DNA of 64,000 bases, taken from positions 104,501-168,500 of the forward strand of contig ADNK01001278.1 of NCBI GenBank assembly GCA_000320545.1. Direction: 5' to 3'. A program made the position numbers and the translations under genes. This stretch comes from Bigelowiella natans CCMP2755. Its lineage: Eukaryota; Cercozoa; Chlorarachniophyceae. Position 1 is the first letter of the stretch. Each line of letters begins with the position of its first letter. Of this stretch, positions 47,467 through 62,050 are shown one piece after another. The notes beneath the pieces were generated by a model that worked only from the letters and a program-made list of their open reading frames with translations, did no database searches and had not been told where the DNA came from.

Positions 47467-49331
47467 CTACTGTGTAGGCGGTGTTCTGCATAATCCCTCA
47501 GCACCATCTTGAACGACGGCCAGAGCTATCCCAGTGCTTCCTATTCTGCAGGTAAGCTCAACAAACGTCACTCTGCCGCTATTGCTGCTTATACTTTCGT
47601 TGTAGGCACTGATGCGAGCGAACTGTAGGGTCACGTGCTCGTCTGGAACTCCTCTGATGACATCACAGCAAAAACGAAAGCATATTACGAAGATATCACT
47701 GTGCAAAGAATGGACGCGGGCTGCCTCCCTCCCCTGTTTCTCGCATACATATAAAATTGGTGTAGGAGAATGAGAATGACGTTACTGCACACCTGAAATG
47801 CACAGAGAGTCCCGCCCTCCGCGGTACTACATCCACAACACGATTTTTTGAAATTGGGAGCCATTTTCCAGTCTCCCCGAGTAGAATATAATGTACACCC
47901 TCTCCGTCCCCCACCCGTGTTATGTGAGTGAGAGTGAACTCTGGAAGCGGTACTGAAGGTATGGTGATGGTAGCATCAGCGTCCTTTACAATGTACACTC
48001 TGTCAGTGAGGGAGTTATCTGTGACACGAGGAACGTTGCCGTATCTTCGCATGTAGACCTGAACAATGCAATGATACATCACATCATAATTGGGTGATAT
48101 CTACCCTCCGATTCGGAATAGATTCGAGCAGGAAGAGGTGATTGTGCGAAGTGAAAACAACGACGATAGAAAAGACATAGTCATGGAATAGAAGTCCCTA
48201 GAACACCAAACAGACTATCATATCAAGAGAGCGTTAATTTAAAACCACCAGATATTCGGTATTGCTGCTGCAACACCCCTCATTGTCATTTTCCTCTTCC
48301 TTTTGTTTCTGGTGGAGTGGGGGGAGAGACTTGGCAAGCTCCTTCACGGAGATTTTCAAAGACTTCTCGAGGTCCGCAGAGAGTAGGTGCAAGTATTCCA
48401 CACCAGGGTCTCCCACAACAGATCTGGCCAAATCATGTTCAGGAGTTGTTTGCATGAAAATATCAATGGAAAAATGAACGACAACCGCTTCTCATTGTTG
48501 TTGTAGTATAATTCAATTTTATGTTCATGACTGAGTACCCACAGATAAACGAGCTGTGCGTGCAATTGCAGTCGCTAGAAGCATCTTATCTCTCATCTTC
48601 CTCCCTCATTTTTTTGCCTTCGCTGTCATCATTGCTACCGTGATATCATATTTTCCGGGCGTTGTGCCCCCTCCACAGGCCACTGTCGTTTGGCAAACGG
48701 CGCTGTCTCAAATGCCTCCACCAAGTAGCTGCGATCGATGCTCACCTTTTCATTTCGTGTTTGTTTTTATATAGGTGTAAGTATGTGAATGCCATTACGA
48801 GCACACGTGTGCGTCGTGTGCGTATCTGTGTGGTATGCATCAACCTTTCTTTCCTCTCCCTCCACACCCCCTCCCCCCTGCCTATTCTCCTCACTTCCTT
48901 GCCCCTCTACATGCGTCTGCTATGATAATTTACCATTCCTATGTCGGGGCGCAAGATCTCTCCTGGAGATCAGAGTGTAAAGGAGGAGGAAGAGAAGGAG
49001 GTGAGATACAACAGCACTTAGAACAATGCAATAAGACGTAAGTAATGTGCACGGATGATTCACTCTATCGCCATCAGAACTGCTGCTACTACTACTACTA
49101 CTACTACTACTACAACTACTACTCTTCTATAAGTTGTGTGGATACACAGGAACAACAACAACAACAACAACAACGACAACAACCATCTGCATTGATAGAG
49201 CGATTGAGAAGCGTCGCATCAATGAAATCCACTCCTAAATAATTTCATACAAAAGATCATCATGCTATAGAATGGTGAGCTATATACATTTTCAAATTTC
49301 TGGTGCCCTACCAGCATGTGAAATGATGAGC

Positions 49332-49373
<42 letters not shown>

Positions 49374-49769
49374 ATATATGTCCATGTGTGCGAGTCAAAC
49401 TTGAAAACATATGTACATCTCTAACGTATCTCTTCTCCCACATCTACCACCACCATCATCGTCCTTGTTCACATGCCGCCTTTCCTCCTCCCCCTCTCTA
49501 CATCATCATCATCATCATCATCATCATCAGTATACAATCAAGTACCATCCGCAAAGGCAACAGGTCCATTTGAGAACGTAGCAACCTAGGTGTCAGTGTT
49601 CAAAGATATGATGGTGATCCAACGGAAGAACAATCACGATCAGTTGTCACGAAAAATGATGATGGCGCGCTGCTACAGCAAAAAGGGTTCGCAAGAAGAC
49701 AACATTGCATCTTTGCCCGGATTGAACCATCTGTCCTGACTCGATATCATCGTAACATGCAGCAGATAT

Positions 49770-49817
<48 letters not shown>

Positions 49818-50662
49818 AATACAACTTCCTAAACTTGTATTCGAACCGCTGCTTGTAAAGGCGGGAAGGGCTCAGGTCCCATCACCTTTCCATCTGCCAG
49901 CAAGCAAAAATGTGTTTGCATGTATTATTACATTACATGTGTGCAGTAGATTATCACTGTTACGACGATACAACAATGAAGAACAAAATAGAGCTACGGC
50001 AGTGCGCCAAGATATTCTCAGCTGATATAGATCGTTGGGTGATTATAACACTTTCGATCATATCACAACGAAGAAGCACCAGCAAAATCAGCAGCAGCAA
50101 TGTATTGTTTCCCCTCCTCCTCCTCCTCCTCCTCCTCCTCCTCCTCCTACTCCTCCCCCCCCTTAATGATGATCTTACGCGATTCATTCCTGTTTGATGT
50201 GAAGAAAGGATCTTTATAGGGAGCAAGGCCTAATGCGATCGCAAGTAGCGAAGACCTTCGGATAACAAAGCAAAAAGGAATCGCGGCAAGAAAAAGAAGA
50301 AGAAGATAGTGATGAAGAAGAAGAGGAAGAAGAAAAGGAAGAAGAAGAAAGGCATCAGTATAGTCAAAACTAGAAGAAATGCTGCAGATGTTGGAAGGAG
50401 AGGAGGGAAGGAAAAGATAACTGTGCTACTACTACTACTACTACTACTACACGCACTGACAGCTGTACGACACCTGCCAATTCGCCACTGTCCGTCGCGT
50501 ACAGAGGGACCGTAATCATCTACGAAAAAAGAGAGTGAAGATGAGGAGGAGGAGGAGGAGGAAGTAGCAGCAACGCACACACGCACACGCACACACAGGA
50601 AGAATGGAAGAAGGGGAAAAGATGCATGTATACAGTCATCTTTGCTGTTGTGGGATCACACC

Positions 50663-50698
<36 letters not shown>

Positions 50699-51358
50699 TA
50701 ACCACTTATTTATTACTACTGCTCGAGCCATCCTACCAGATGTCCTAATTTGAGTGAAAGCTGGAGATGAGAGAGACTGTAGTGCGTGCCTGTATAAATA
50801 ATGACATCAAATTAAAAAATAAAAACCACAATAACAGCATCAACAAGGAAGCAGATACTAGACACGCACACACATACACACATATCCAAATAAATGATTA
50901 GGTAGGTTCATTTTTCCTTCTCCTCCCCCTCCTCCTCTTACTGCTACTACTACCACTACTACCCACCTTGGGAGGGACATGCACATTTGAATGTTTATCC
51001 CATTCTCTCGTGCATTGAGCCCCATCTCCTCAAGCCAACGAGACGCAATACCCAACGTCCGTGTCGTAATCTATCATAAATATGAACATAGGGAGGGAGG
51101 AGGTGCGTGCTTTCACATGCTTCTTCAACCAAAAATGATACTGCTGCTGCAACACAACTACTCCTCCCCCTCCTCCTCCTCCTCCTCCTTCCACGCCTAT
51201 GCTACTACTTGATGACCTCCATTCCCAGAAATTGCGTCCACAACCAATCTTGGTTGTACAGTTTCACGTTCATGGTAGCAGCGTACGAGAAAAAGAAGGA
51301 CCAGAACCCACTGTCCGGAGACGGAAGGGCAAAGCCATTTCTGTCACCACAGAGTACC

Positions 51359-51399
<41 letters not shown>

Positions 51400-52891
51400 G
51401 CACGCACGTAAATAAATAGATAGATATATAGGGCGTTGTGAGAGAGATGGCGAATGCATGATAATATTATACATATATTTTACACGCAAAGCGTCTCAAA
51501 TTATGTGAAACATCATGAACTCCGTCACACACGCACACGCACGCACACATACACACACAGCTTAAACTACACGTAAGCATGAAAAAATGCGATCTCACAA
51601 CAACAGCTACTACTGCTACTGTGGAAGAAGTGATAGTAGTAGTACTGATTACCCAGGGTATGCGTGCGAGTCCTTTTCGAGGTAGAAAAGAAATTTACCC
51701 CCTCCATTTTGCACAGCATAATCGGTATCATTCTGCCACCATCTGAGAGAAAAGAAGAAGAATGAGAATACGAATAAGAATAACAAGAGCATACATAAAA
51801 AAGAGCAGCAGCAGCAGCAACAACAACATCAGAGTTCACACTGTATATGTACATACGAAAAACCCTCCTCTCTCTCTCTCTCTCTCTCTCTCTCCCTTCT
51901 CCTCTTACAATTTGCCTCCTCGATATCAATTGAGATGTTGATTCATTGACACCACCTGTTGTGCGCCATAAAATCCCACCCTGTCTGCTTGGAGAGAGCA
52001 ATGACCCCTTCATCACCTTGTCATCAGCATCATCACCATCATTCATTCATTACTCATTTATCATTTGAGCGGGCCAAGATCACGGCATGAAGGAGTGCGA
52101 AATGAAACGTCTCGACGAAGAAAGACGAACAATAACGCAAGACGTCTACAAAGATACGATAGAACAGAATGTCATGGGGACATGGGTGTATATATGCGTA
52201 GTACCATTTGGAATATTTCGTGGGTCTGTTGTCCAGTTCTTCACACCACCTGCCATCGGAACTCCCTCTCTAATCGTAAAGCCAATATGTAAAGCATCGA
52301 TCTCATAGGAGGAGGAAGGAGCGGTACATAAATCTTATTTATGAGAAGTGAAGATGTTCAGATGTAGTAGTAATCATCTAAGGGTAGGGGGCGAGGGAGT
52401 ACTGTTTACTATCTATCTTATTCTCATTTATTCGGCAATCAAAGGAGTGATGGCCGCTCACAGCTACTAACCCTCCTGTGCTTCCTGGCCCTTTAAAATA
52501 CCTACGTGAGTAGTATGATCGTGTGTGCTAATGTTACTGAAAAGATGAGATGCGTACACAAGGACACAAAACACACACGCATGGATAGTGCTCTATACAT
52601 AATTTCATCGTCTCAGCACAGAAATGCGAACTCTGGATCATCGTCATCATCACTCCTCGTCGTCGTAATTATCATCATCATCATCATCATCATCATTATC
52701 ATCACTGTAGTTGGTGGTGGGAACGTACCTCCAGCTGTCTAAATTTGCCCATTTGACAGCGACTCCCATTTGGTCGAGAGAATGCTTCACATCCAGTAAG
52801 GTGCCGTACATATCACGCCCTGTATGCATGGTGTACCACACCATCATCATCATCATCATCATCATCGCTACATGCACCTTACTTGCAACTA

Positions 52892-52930
<39 letters not shown>

Positions 52931-55079
52931 TTATATGTGTAACGTGCACTACTCCCCCCTCCCCCCCTTCTCTCTTCATGTGTGTTGCGTATGTTTCGTT
53001 TATTTTTAAATGTGAAAATTGAATTTAGAGTGTTGGAGACACCACCACCTTCCATGGGAGCATAATAGTAATAGGCACCATTATCCGTTTCATATCCAAG
53101 GTGAGATTCGACAAAGCCGCCGCCGTTATTGTGGAAACGCCGTGTGTTCGAATAACGCGACAACAAGGATCGTCCCCACTATTTATATATTCATTTGCAA
53201 AGAAGACAAGATACTGGTTAGTTGTAGCGGTCATGGCATGGTGAAATAGAAGAGGGTGATGATAATGGAAACAACACACGATCATCATCCTGCCACCCTA
53301 CAACAATCAATATCAGGAGAGTTTTGGAGAGTATGCCACATTTCAAAGATTAAATTACGTTGTGGAACGCCCTATTTATGCCTCCCCCCTGCGCATCAGC
53401 GTGGAGGACGAACGAAATTTTGTAACCGGATGGGACATAATCGACGCCTATTTTATTGAGAAAAGCTGCGTAAGTAATTGTCGCGCTGCACCCATGGAAA
53501 TTCTTTTCTGGAGCTTTGCTCTTCTCTATCCTCTTCGTGATCATATTTCTCCAAAAGGGTGTGAATAATAAATGGCAACGTCGTTCCCCCCCCCCCCCCC
53601 CCCCCCCCCCCAAATCGAGCAGTTCTACCCAAATGAAGATAGGGAGGAGGAGACAATGCTGGGCATACATATAATACCTCCCATGATCCCAAGCGATACG
53701 ACTTCCGTTTCTGAGAATGGATGTTCGAAAAGAATAAATAAAAAAAAAGCAAGAAAATTATTGGTATTGCGTAAATAAGTTCCCCATCACCATCTACACA
53801 GCACTGAAGGTGCATATACTCAGTATCATCACCACCATATCAAGCATGATTACCATTATCGAAGGCAACAGTTGCATCCATAAAATTGTTAAGGGAGCTC
53901 AGAACTGTCGTGCGGCCACTCCGATCGAATCTAAGTATCATTACGATCGTTTAACTGGACGCTATGATGACGCTGATGCATACACCAAGAGCAAATCGTA
54001 ATAGTGCCATCATCGTCAGCATCATCATCATCATCATTATCATCACATGGCCATCGGTCCTGAGAGTAGTCCGTCAGGTATGATCGAGCCTTTTTCCCAG
54101 CGACCAATGCGTGGACCCCTGTGCGTGTCGTTATGTGCATCATTCAAGTGCTCTCCATAGAATTGAAACCATGCGAGCTCTGAGGAGGAGGGCAGCGAGA
54201 ACGACGGAAACGATGACACACTTCCCTACAGATAAAGGGAGGAGGTAAGCAAGATGGTGATGAAGGTGATAGATATAGATTATCATAAATAGATGTGTTG
54301 CTCTTATGGGATAAGATTAGTGTATGCAAGGATACTCGACGTCTATCTGTTTTTCGTTGAAAGAAGAATATGTAGTGGGCTTTTGGAAGTTTTAGCGTCG
54401 GTGCTTACTATTTGGATGTTGCAGCTTACGTACCTTCCAGTCGCAGCCAATCCAAGGCATGTGCTTCGGATCGCACTGTCGCGCTTCGCTTGAAGTTCCA
54501 TTCATGTCATCAGGAAATTCCTATACAGTCGAAAACGAAAGAAGAAAATAACAACAAACCAAGAAATATTAGTTACACTCATTCTTGTTTACGAACAGTG
54601 ATAGCGCACAAGGTTAAGAACTACCTGGTGAAAGGTAGCGACATCAGTGTCGATATAATTTCTCGCCTCTGTGACAAACTTGCGACTACGTTCTACAGAC
54701 GAGCGCGTCGAATGGACAGCCGTCTCCCAGAGCCATCGTGTCCCATTGTAGCGTCCGAATGTGTGATCCTTTCCAGAAGTTTGGGTACAACCCGTAAGCC
54801 TTAGTGAGCCGTCGCCTTGTGAGAATAATCTCCCGAAGCTTCTAATTGCAGCACTATTCCTGCCAGACTCTAGCCAAATGTTTCCCTCAACACGAAATCT
54901 ATACCCAGCATCGGCGACGCCTGCACCACAAGGAACATTATCAATTTGAGTATTCTCTTTTTCCGTCAATTTTTTTTACCGTTTCGCCCCTCCAAGCCAC
55001 ACTCGGCCTCTAGTACCACCGCCCCTAATCCGGTGCCTAAGAATCCTAGAAAAACGATAAGCCCTTCCGTCCCTTGCAT
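47467..55079 (-). CDS. Secreted glycoside-hydrolase-like protein (family not assigned)
   Basis: 25 exons join in phase (851 aa): 55079-54980, 54920-54625, 54520-54434, 54177-54047, 53930-53854, 53710-53678, 53447-53359, 53178-53049, 52819-52729, 52269-52205, 52016-51956, 51742-51653, 51340-51217, 51070-50967, 50789-50737, 50519-50474, 50255-50179, 49893-49847, 49585-49546, 49234-49184, 48962-48934, 48745-48639, 48423-48249, 48058-47793 and 47653-47467. The start MQGTEGLIVFLGFLGTGLGAVV is a signal peptide. Aromatic/acidic barrel-type motifs: ETDNGAYYYYAP, VKWANLDSW, MAHNRWWQNDTDYA, VKLYNQDWLW, INIQMCMSLPR, RTSDDYGP, ALGLAPYKDPFF and FSNGPVAFADG. An N-terminal beta domain (RSFGRLFSQGDG) and a C-terminal beta domain (LLGETGKWLPISKNRV) flank the barrel. 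I infer a lysosomal or extracellular carbohydrate-active enzyme; reaction and catalytic residues are unknown. Confidence 0.85.
49335..49375 (+). repeat. (AT)n microsatellite
   Basis: An AT array lies in the intron between exons 19 and 20 of the glycoside-hydrolase-like gene. A similar array lies at about 49772-49808 in the intron between exons 18 and 19. Confidence 0.85.
51361..51410 (+). repeat. (CA)n microsatellite
   Basis: A CA array with a short CACG tail lies in the intron before exon 13 of the glycoside-hydrolase-like gene (exon start 51340). Confidence 0.85.
53586..53611 (+). repeat. Poly-C run (26 nt) in an intron
   Basis: 26 consecutive cytosines lie in the intron between exons 6 and 7 of the minus-strand glycoside-hydrolase-like gene. 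The pre-mRNA therefore carries poly-G between the donor at 53677 and the acceptor at 53448. The length may be approximate because of homopolymer errors. Confidence 0.9.
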
Positions 55080-55801
55080 CGTGGCATTCGGCAATTATTT
55101 CTGGGGGTGGAGCGGTCGTGAAGGCAGCAGCAGGAAAAATAATAATATAGAAATATGCTGCATATCCAAGAATCCCTTGTTCTTCCCCGGTACAACTTAA
55201 TAATAATTAAATGATGTCACTGCCTCCAGAGTCAGTTGATTCAGGATGTTCTTGGTTAGAAAACAGCATTTCTCCTTTTCTAAGGTTCCTTGTCTTCCTT
55301 TACGGAGGGTATGGTACCCTTTTCATACCATGTCGTAGGACCTAGATGGCATCTCTATCATTCCTTTTTGCATAAGCACCCGATTTTCGATATTTCCCGG
55401 GGCCTTGTTCAGATCCTTTTGTGAGTGAGCGAACCATGACGATTTTTTTATTTTGAGTCTCATCAGAGTGATCAAAACGCCAGAGAATAAATTACCCCAA
55501 GGACACTAATGATGCAAATATCAAGGAATATTTATGTTACGACGTGGAAAAAGGATGTCGTAGAAGGAAACTCATCGTAACTCTAAGGTGTTGAAAATGT
55601 CGGGAAAATTATTTCTGTGCTTCCCTTCCTTAGGACTAAGTTCGTTCTTCCCTCTCTCCTCCCTCCCAAAAGAGACATCCAGCACTGGTCCACATCAAAC
55701 ATGCTCAGCCCGTTGTAGTCAACATTGCAATAATTTTTGACTTAACTTTGGATTAGACAAAGAACTGAGTTCCTGATCAACCGGCACTCCCTTCTTCAAC
55801 A
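55080..55801. promoter_or_regulatory. Head-to-head gap, glycoside-hydrolase-like / Rab2
   Basis: A 722-bp spacer between the minus-strand signal-peptide exon and the Rab2 start. No exon is visible. It must hold the promoters of both genes. No element was recognised. Confidence 0.45.
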
Positions 55802-57131
<1,330 letters not shown>

Positions 57132-58089
57132 GTACGCAATGATCGGATCTCTACTTGATAGGGGAGTGTCTGCTAGTTATATTCCGATATATCTTCGGAC
57201 ACATTTCAATTTGAAATGTTATCTAAAATTGCAAGTTCGTTAATGGCAGCTTGCATGAATTACCGATGTAATTGTACGAGTTTGCCAATCAAAATTTCTT
57301 CGTAACATTACGTAAGCAAGCTTCCAATTTCTTGCAACTGCTCGCATATTGGCTACTATAATAGATTCTATCATCACTGAACGTCGTGTTTATTTGTAAG
57401 TGCTGTTAAATGCAAATTTATGTGATTTTGCGACGTGGATCGTATTGCATACGAGTTTGCATAATTAAAAAATCTAAAATTTCAAAGACTAGCAGCATAG
57501 CGGTAGAGACAAGAACTACTAGACAGCCTCTGCTGACTCGATCAGCATTGAAACCTGTCGCATTGCAATGCGATTCGCCAAGACAGCCACGGCACTTGCC
57601 GCAGCGTCGCCGGTCGGCACTAGCAGTGCTAGAGTGCACTATCTAGCTATAGTGCATGGCGTGTGTACAGATTACATCATCCTTGAGCCTATGGCTATTT
57701 TGCGCAAGCAGATAGATGTAATGCAAGACACATAGCTAGATAGCAGTCTAGCAATCGACACATATATGGCGGTCACAAAACGGTGTCGCACATACATAAC
57801 CGCTCGGCAATGCTTAATAATATGCAGCATCGCAGATAGGTCGCTATCTAGCTATGTCCTTACATGTAGTAACAGTACACAATATATAAAAAAATTAGTC
57901 CTATCATAATGATGTCTCATCGATACTACTTATGCTCTAGATGCTGTATATCATGTATAGCAGTAGCGGACATACTCGCATACTTAAAACTTATCCTTAC
58001 AAAGCTAGAAAGTGCTGCATGATGTCTCGACATCCAAATAGTGTTGCATGTTTAATAGATTTGTTCCCACATTTATAACTTTCGCCTGT
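57132..58089. other. Convergent intergenic gap
   Basis: Between the Rab2 stop and the cysteine synthase stop. No exon is recognised. From about 57500 to 57960 there are many CTAG words (GCTAGATAGC, TCTAGCTAT), weakly like the other islands. Confidence 0.5.
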
Positions 58090-60049
58090 CTATTTCACCA
58101 TTACGTCGAGCGCAGCTAGATTTACGTCTTTTTTCAGCGGTTCGATACTGCTGCCTATCTCCCACGGAGGCAATGGCAAATCCTTGCTTGCAAGAAACTC
58201 AGCGTTGTAAAGTTTCGAGGCATACCTTTCCATTGTTCATAGCAAAAAAGGACAACATGCTTTATGATGGGACGAGAGCCATGATTCTGAATGAATGCAC
58301 ATATCTAACCTGCTTCCCAAATCACAGAGAATTGTCGCGATAGTGTGACCTGGACCTGCATCATTAGTTCTCTGTAAGGCTTTAGGAGGAGGCTATGGAT
58401 ATGTCTGTGTTTTTCTAAACTGTACAAGTGCCTCAACCGCCACTGCAATAGCTTCTACAATTACCGAGCTCCTTCGCAACTCTAATTGCTCCAGCTATGT
58501 TGGTTCCAGATGATCCACCTGTCGATACGGCAGCAGGAGAAAATATGTAGTCATCAACCTATTTCGAAAGCCATTGCCTCAGAGTGGCAGAAGAACAGTA
58601 GCTGCTTCTGTAACATCAGCACGAATGCTTATTCTAAGTTTTACTGTATCCTTTCTTATTATAATTTTGCTCAAACCAGACCTACTGCAAGACCCTCATG
58701 TGCATGAACGTCCCAAAGAGCCTGAAATGGATTAAATGAAGTTAAAAGGAGAAGAGGCTCGCACAGAATCAATGCCGTGTGGTTCACACATTGAGAGCAT
58801 CTTCATCTTGGATTTCGAAGGCCATATCAGGAGTGAATCCTTCCATGTTTCCTGAGAGAGTAAATCATAAGCAACAGTTCTATCTTCTTCATGAGAGCCT
58901 GTATCTACTATGTCGCCTCCTAAGATTTAAGCGTTATATTTGTTTTACCTGTAATTCGGCCTTGGCCAATACCTTCGGTAATGCTGCTGCCGACGGCTTC
59001 CAACCTTCAATGTAAATGTATCAAAAGATTAATATATAAAAGGAAAATGAAATAATGATAGACCAGTATCGGTAAAGAGAAAATAGAAAGATCAAATGGG
59101 AACAACTTTTCACAGTTCGTTTGTTACCTTCCTTCTGTGTAGTATCTGAAGAGTTTTGCTCCAGGTGGGTCTGTGAGCGCTATTTTGGTCTTTTTGTTGC
59201 TCAAACTACGCAGAGAGGATCCCACCCCCGTCAAAGTTCCTTTGGTAGAAAGTTGCATAGAGTAAGAAAAGAGGAAAATAGACACCAATGAATTCCATTG
59301 CACTCAGCAGTACCTCCGGTGCCCATTGCACAAGAAAACGCATCGACTTTGCCCTTTAACTGTCGCCAAATTTCAGGTCCTGTGGAATCAATGTGAGCCT
59401 GCCGATTTGCCATGTTATCCCATTGGTTTGCGTACATCACTCTGTGAGACCGCTCCCGCAGTTTGTCTGTTGGAAAGTTTGGCATCAATACGATGAAAAC
59501 GTTCGAAGCATGACAGCATCGAGTCAAAATTCCATCTACGTTCATAATAAATCATCTTCAGCAACAGCGGTAACAGTAGTAGTAATAGCAGACATACTTA
59601 TATCATAATTGCGATCACCTGCGAGGCGGGCCGCAACATGCACATAGTTGTTCTCATTTGCGAATGGAACAGGAGGTACCTTGGTTGATATGCATAATTG
59701 TCAACCACAGCATTAAGTTGAAGTATATGCGATACGCGATATGATGTGATTGGGCATCGCTACTACTTTCATTCATACTATTGGACCGCGAACTACCTAC
59801 CTCAATCAGTATAGCTCCAGCTTGACGCAGCATATCCTTCTTTTCCTGTGATTGAGAGCTTGCGAGGACAATCACACTCTGGAATCCATAGCAGTTCCCT
59901 GCAATGAGAAGTTTATGAAGGAGTGCGGCAGTCGAGAGTAGAAACTATAGAAGGAGAAGGAAATACAGATCACGCGCATTTGTCTGCATCGTAACTTTTG
60001 AGAGTGTCCTAATGTGTAAGTTTTTGTGTTTCTCTCTCTTTTCTCCATC

Positions 60050-60113
<64 letters not shown>

Positions 60114-60533
60114 TGTGTTTGTGTTTGTGTTGTTTTTGTGTGTACCAGCCATCGCAAGACCAATTCCTGTGTTGCCTGCAGTCCCCTCGACGATTAAGCC
60201 AGATTTTCCCTCTACTAATTCACCACTCTTGAGAGCATTCTTTATCATCCATAGTGCCTAGAAAATCAATCTTACATCGAGAATGAAAGACTGTCAAAAT
60301 GAACATTTGCAAGCTTCTAAATGTCACACCGCATAACAGCCAGGCCCCTTCGTGCCGTTTATAGCAATGAATGAGGCAGCCACACGTCACTAATTTAATA
60401 CCGCGCGGTCTTTGACGGAGCCCCCAGGGTTTTCGTACTCACACTTGGCGAAGATATTGCATCCTGTGAGGCGGGAAGGCCCTTCGAGTCGCACTATCCT
60501 GGTGTTGCCTACTAATCTCTGGAATGCTTTCAT
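58090..60533 (-). CDS. cysK: Cysteine synthase (O-acetylserine sulfhydrylase), CysK type
   Basis: A PLP enzyme that makes cysteine from O-acetylserine and sulfide. Exons: 60533-60402, 60257-60146, 59898-59801, 59679-59619, 59466-59314, 59239-59128, 59004-58949, 58851-58790, 58721-58682, 58518-58465, 58355-58310 and 58225-58090, giving 353 aa with all phases consistent. Motifs: LVGNTRIVRLEGPS, NPGGSVKDRA (PLP lysine), GLIVEGTAGNTGIGLA, VIVLASSQSQEKKDML, ANQWDNMANRQAHIDSTGPE, CAMGTGGTLTGVGSS, GSSITEGIGQGRIT, GGSSGTNIAGAI (phosphate loop), PGHTIATILCD and LPLPPWE. The motif set resembles bacterial cysteine synthase A more than a cystathionine synthase, since no heme or CBS domain is present. The 5' end is uncertain: at least one upstream exon probably adds residues before MKAFQRL. 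Confidence 0.9.
60012..60118 (+). repeat. Compound (CT)n(GT)n microsatellite
   Basis: A CT tract runs directly into a GT tract within the second cysteine synthase intron (59899-60145). On the coding strand this is (AC)n(AG)n. The low-complexity ORFs over it are not genes. Confidence 0.85.
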
Positions 60534-61369
60534 TGTTCCTCCTGCCTGTTGCTGGTTGTCGGAGCAAAGAGGTTTGTCAGTGATGAGGGCAGTGCTCCAA
60601 CCTTTCTACCGATGTTCATAGACGCGACATCCTAATATTATTGTCGTATGAGACAAACGACCATTGCAGATGGAGGCTCTGAGCTTTGCTGCTCCGAGCT
60701 TGTCGCATTATCAAAAGCTCATCATTCGTTCCTCTTCAGATTCGAGGTAGGATGTCACAAGGAAGATATCGCCTCCACAACTCGAAAGCTATAATTTCGA
60801 TGTCGTTCAGTTTACAAGTCAGATGTTTTCCATGTGCGACTTAGCTGTAGAGGAAGAACTAATCGAGTTACGTCCACGGCGATTTGGCCCAAATCATCAT
60901 AACAAATTCCCCGAAGACGACCAGGTGACACGTTGGTCTGTCGGTTGCTCCCCCCCGAAATCGGGGGGTTCTTCGGCATACGAAGGGATTAGGGAAGGAA
61001 GGGAATGGCCAAGGAACAAATATTTGAGAGAAGAGTGTTCGAAAACCCTTTTACGTCCAAAAGCAGAGTTTGTCGGCGGTGCTTTCTTCTTTTTTTGCTT
61101 CTTCGAATCTTCCTGAGAACGTTCTAGTTCAGAGAACCATTGGCTCCACTTGTTAGGACCAGATATGAGGCCTTATGATGCTTGCGATGTTGTGTGTTCG
61201 AATAATACTATCATTATCTTGAAATTTCTAGCAGTTCAATGAATAAAGACTCACTCAAAATTAGAGCTGGATTGTGTGCCATCCCTTCCTTTTAACAGAC
61301 GTGCTGCTGCTGCTGCTGCTGCACACTTTGCTGCACACTTTCCGACACCTGCGCATCTGAGGGGGAACG
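60534..61369. promoter_or_regulatory. Head-to-head gap, cysteine synthase / importin-5
   Basis: About 836 bp between the assigned starts of two divergent genes. The part from 60534 to about 60730 probably contains the missing 5' exon(s) of cysteine synthase: acceptor ...caacag|GCAGG sits just upstream of MKAFQ. A 98-codon plus-strand ORF at 60823-61116 has no recognisable domain and ends in a Phe-rich run; I do not call it a gene. A (GCT)n run (61302-61322) precedes the importin ATG. Confidence 0.45.
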
Positions 61370-62015
61370 ATGGACACCAACGTTGTCAGCAGACTAATGA
61401 TGGGGGTAATGGCATAAAGTTGAAGTATGAATTCCTCGCGAGTAATTTATTAGTGTTGTTGTCTATGTACTATGATAAAAGGCTCTCTCCCCAGACAATG
61501 AGACGCGAAAGCAAGCTGAGAATCATATCCACCAGGTTACTTTGAATGGCATAATTCATATCATGAAAATATAATTAAAAGAACACTAAACGTGTAGATG
61601 TTTAAGGTAGAAAGAGAGAAAGATCGTGTGTTCAATTATTGTGTAATATATTGTGTTAGTTCCACGATGAAATAGTAAATGAAGTCCCTTTTTTCCACTT
61701 TTCCCTCGATTGACAAACGACTATCCATCCACAGAATCATTACTTTATTTAATATTCTATTTCCGGTATATGGGTAACGATAAAACAAACACTAAACGTT
61801 ATTTCCTCATTACAGCATCTTTCCAAGCAACCTGAGGCTTTGATGGCAGCCGTGTTGAAGCTACTGAGGCAAAGCAACAATCCATCGGTACAATTGAAGA
61901 ATTTTTAAATGAAATAAAATATGGCTTGTGTCAACGTTAAGAGTGATCATGGTAGCGAGGGAGGATGGCTAATGATGATGATTTAAGAATATGGTGATAA
62001 TGATGCACGGTGAAA

Positions 62016-62050
<35 letters not shown>

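Noticed and set aside
49960-50040. A possible extra exon of the glycoside-hydrolase-like gene (AENILAHCRSS) between exons 17 and 18.
   Set aside because: The exon at 50255-50179 (ALGLAPYKDPFF) splices directly to 49893 in phase and gives a better continuous motif series.
60012-60240. Long Ser/Leu/Cys/Val ORFs on both strands across the CT/GT array.
   Set aside because: They are low-complexity translations of a microsatellite inside a cysteine synthase intron.
60823-61116. A 98-codon plus-strand ORF between cysteine synthase and importin-5.
   Set aside because: No domain, a Phe-rich end and no splice or homology support. It may be chance within a promoter region.
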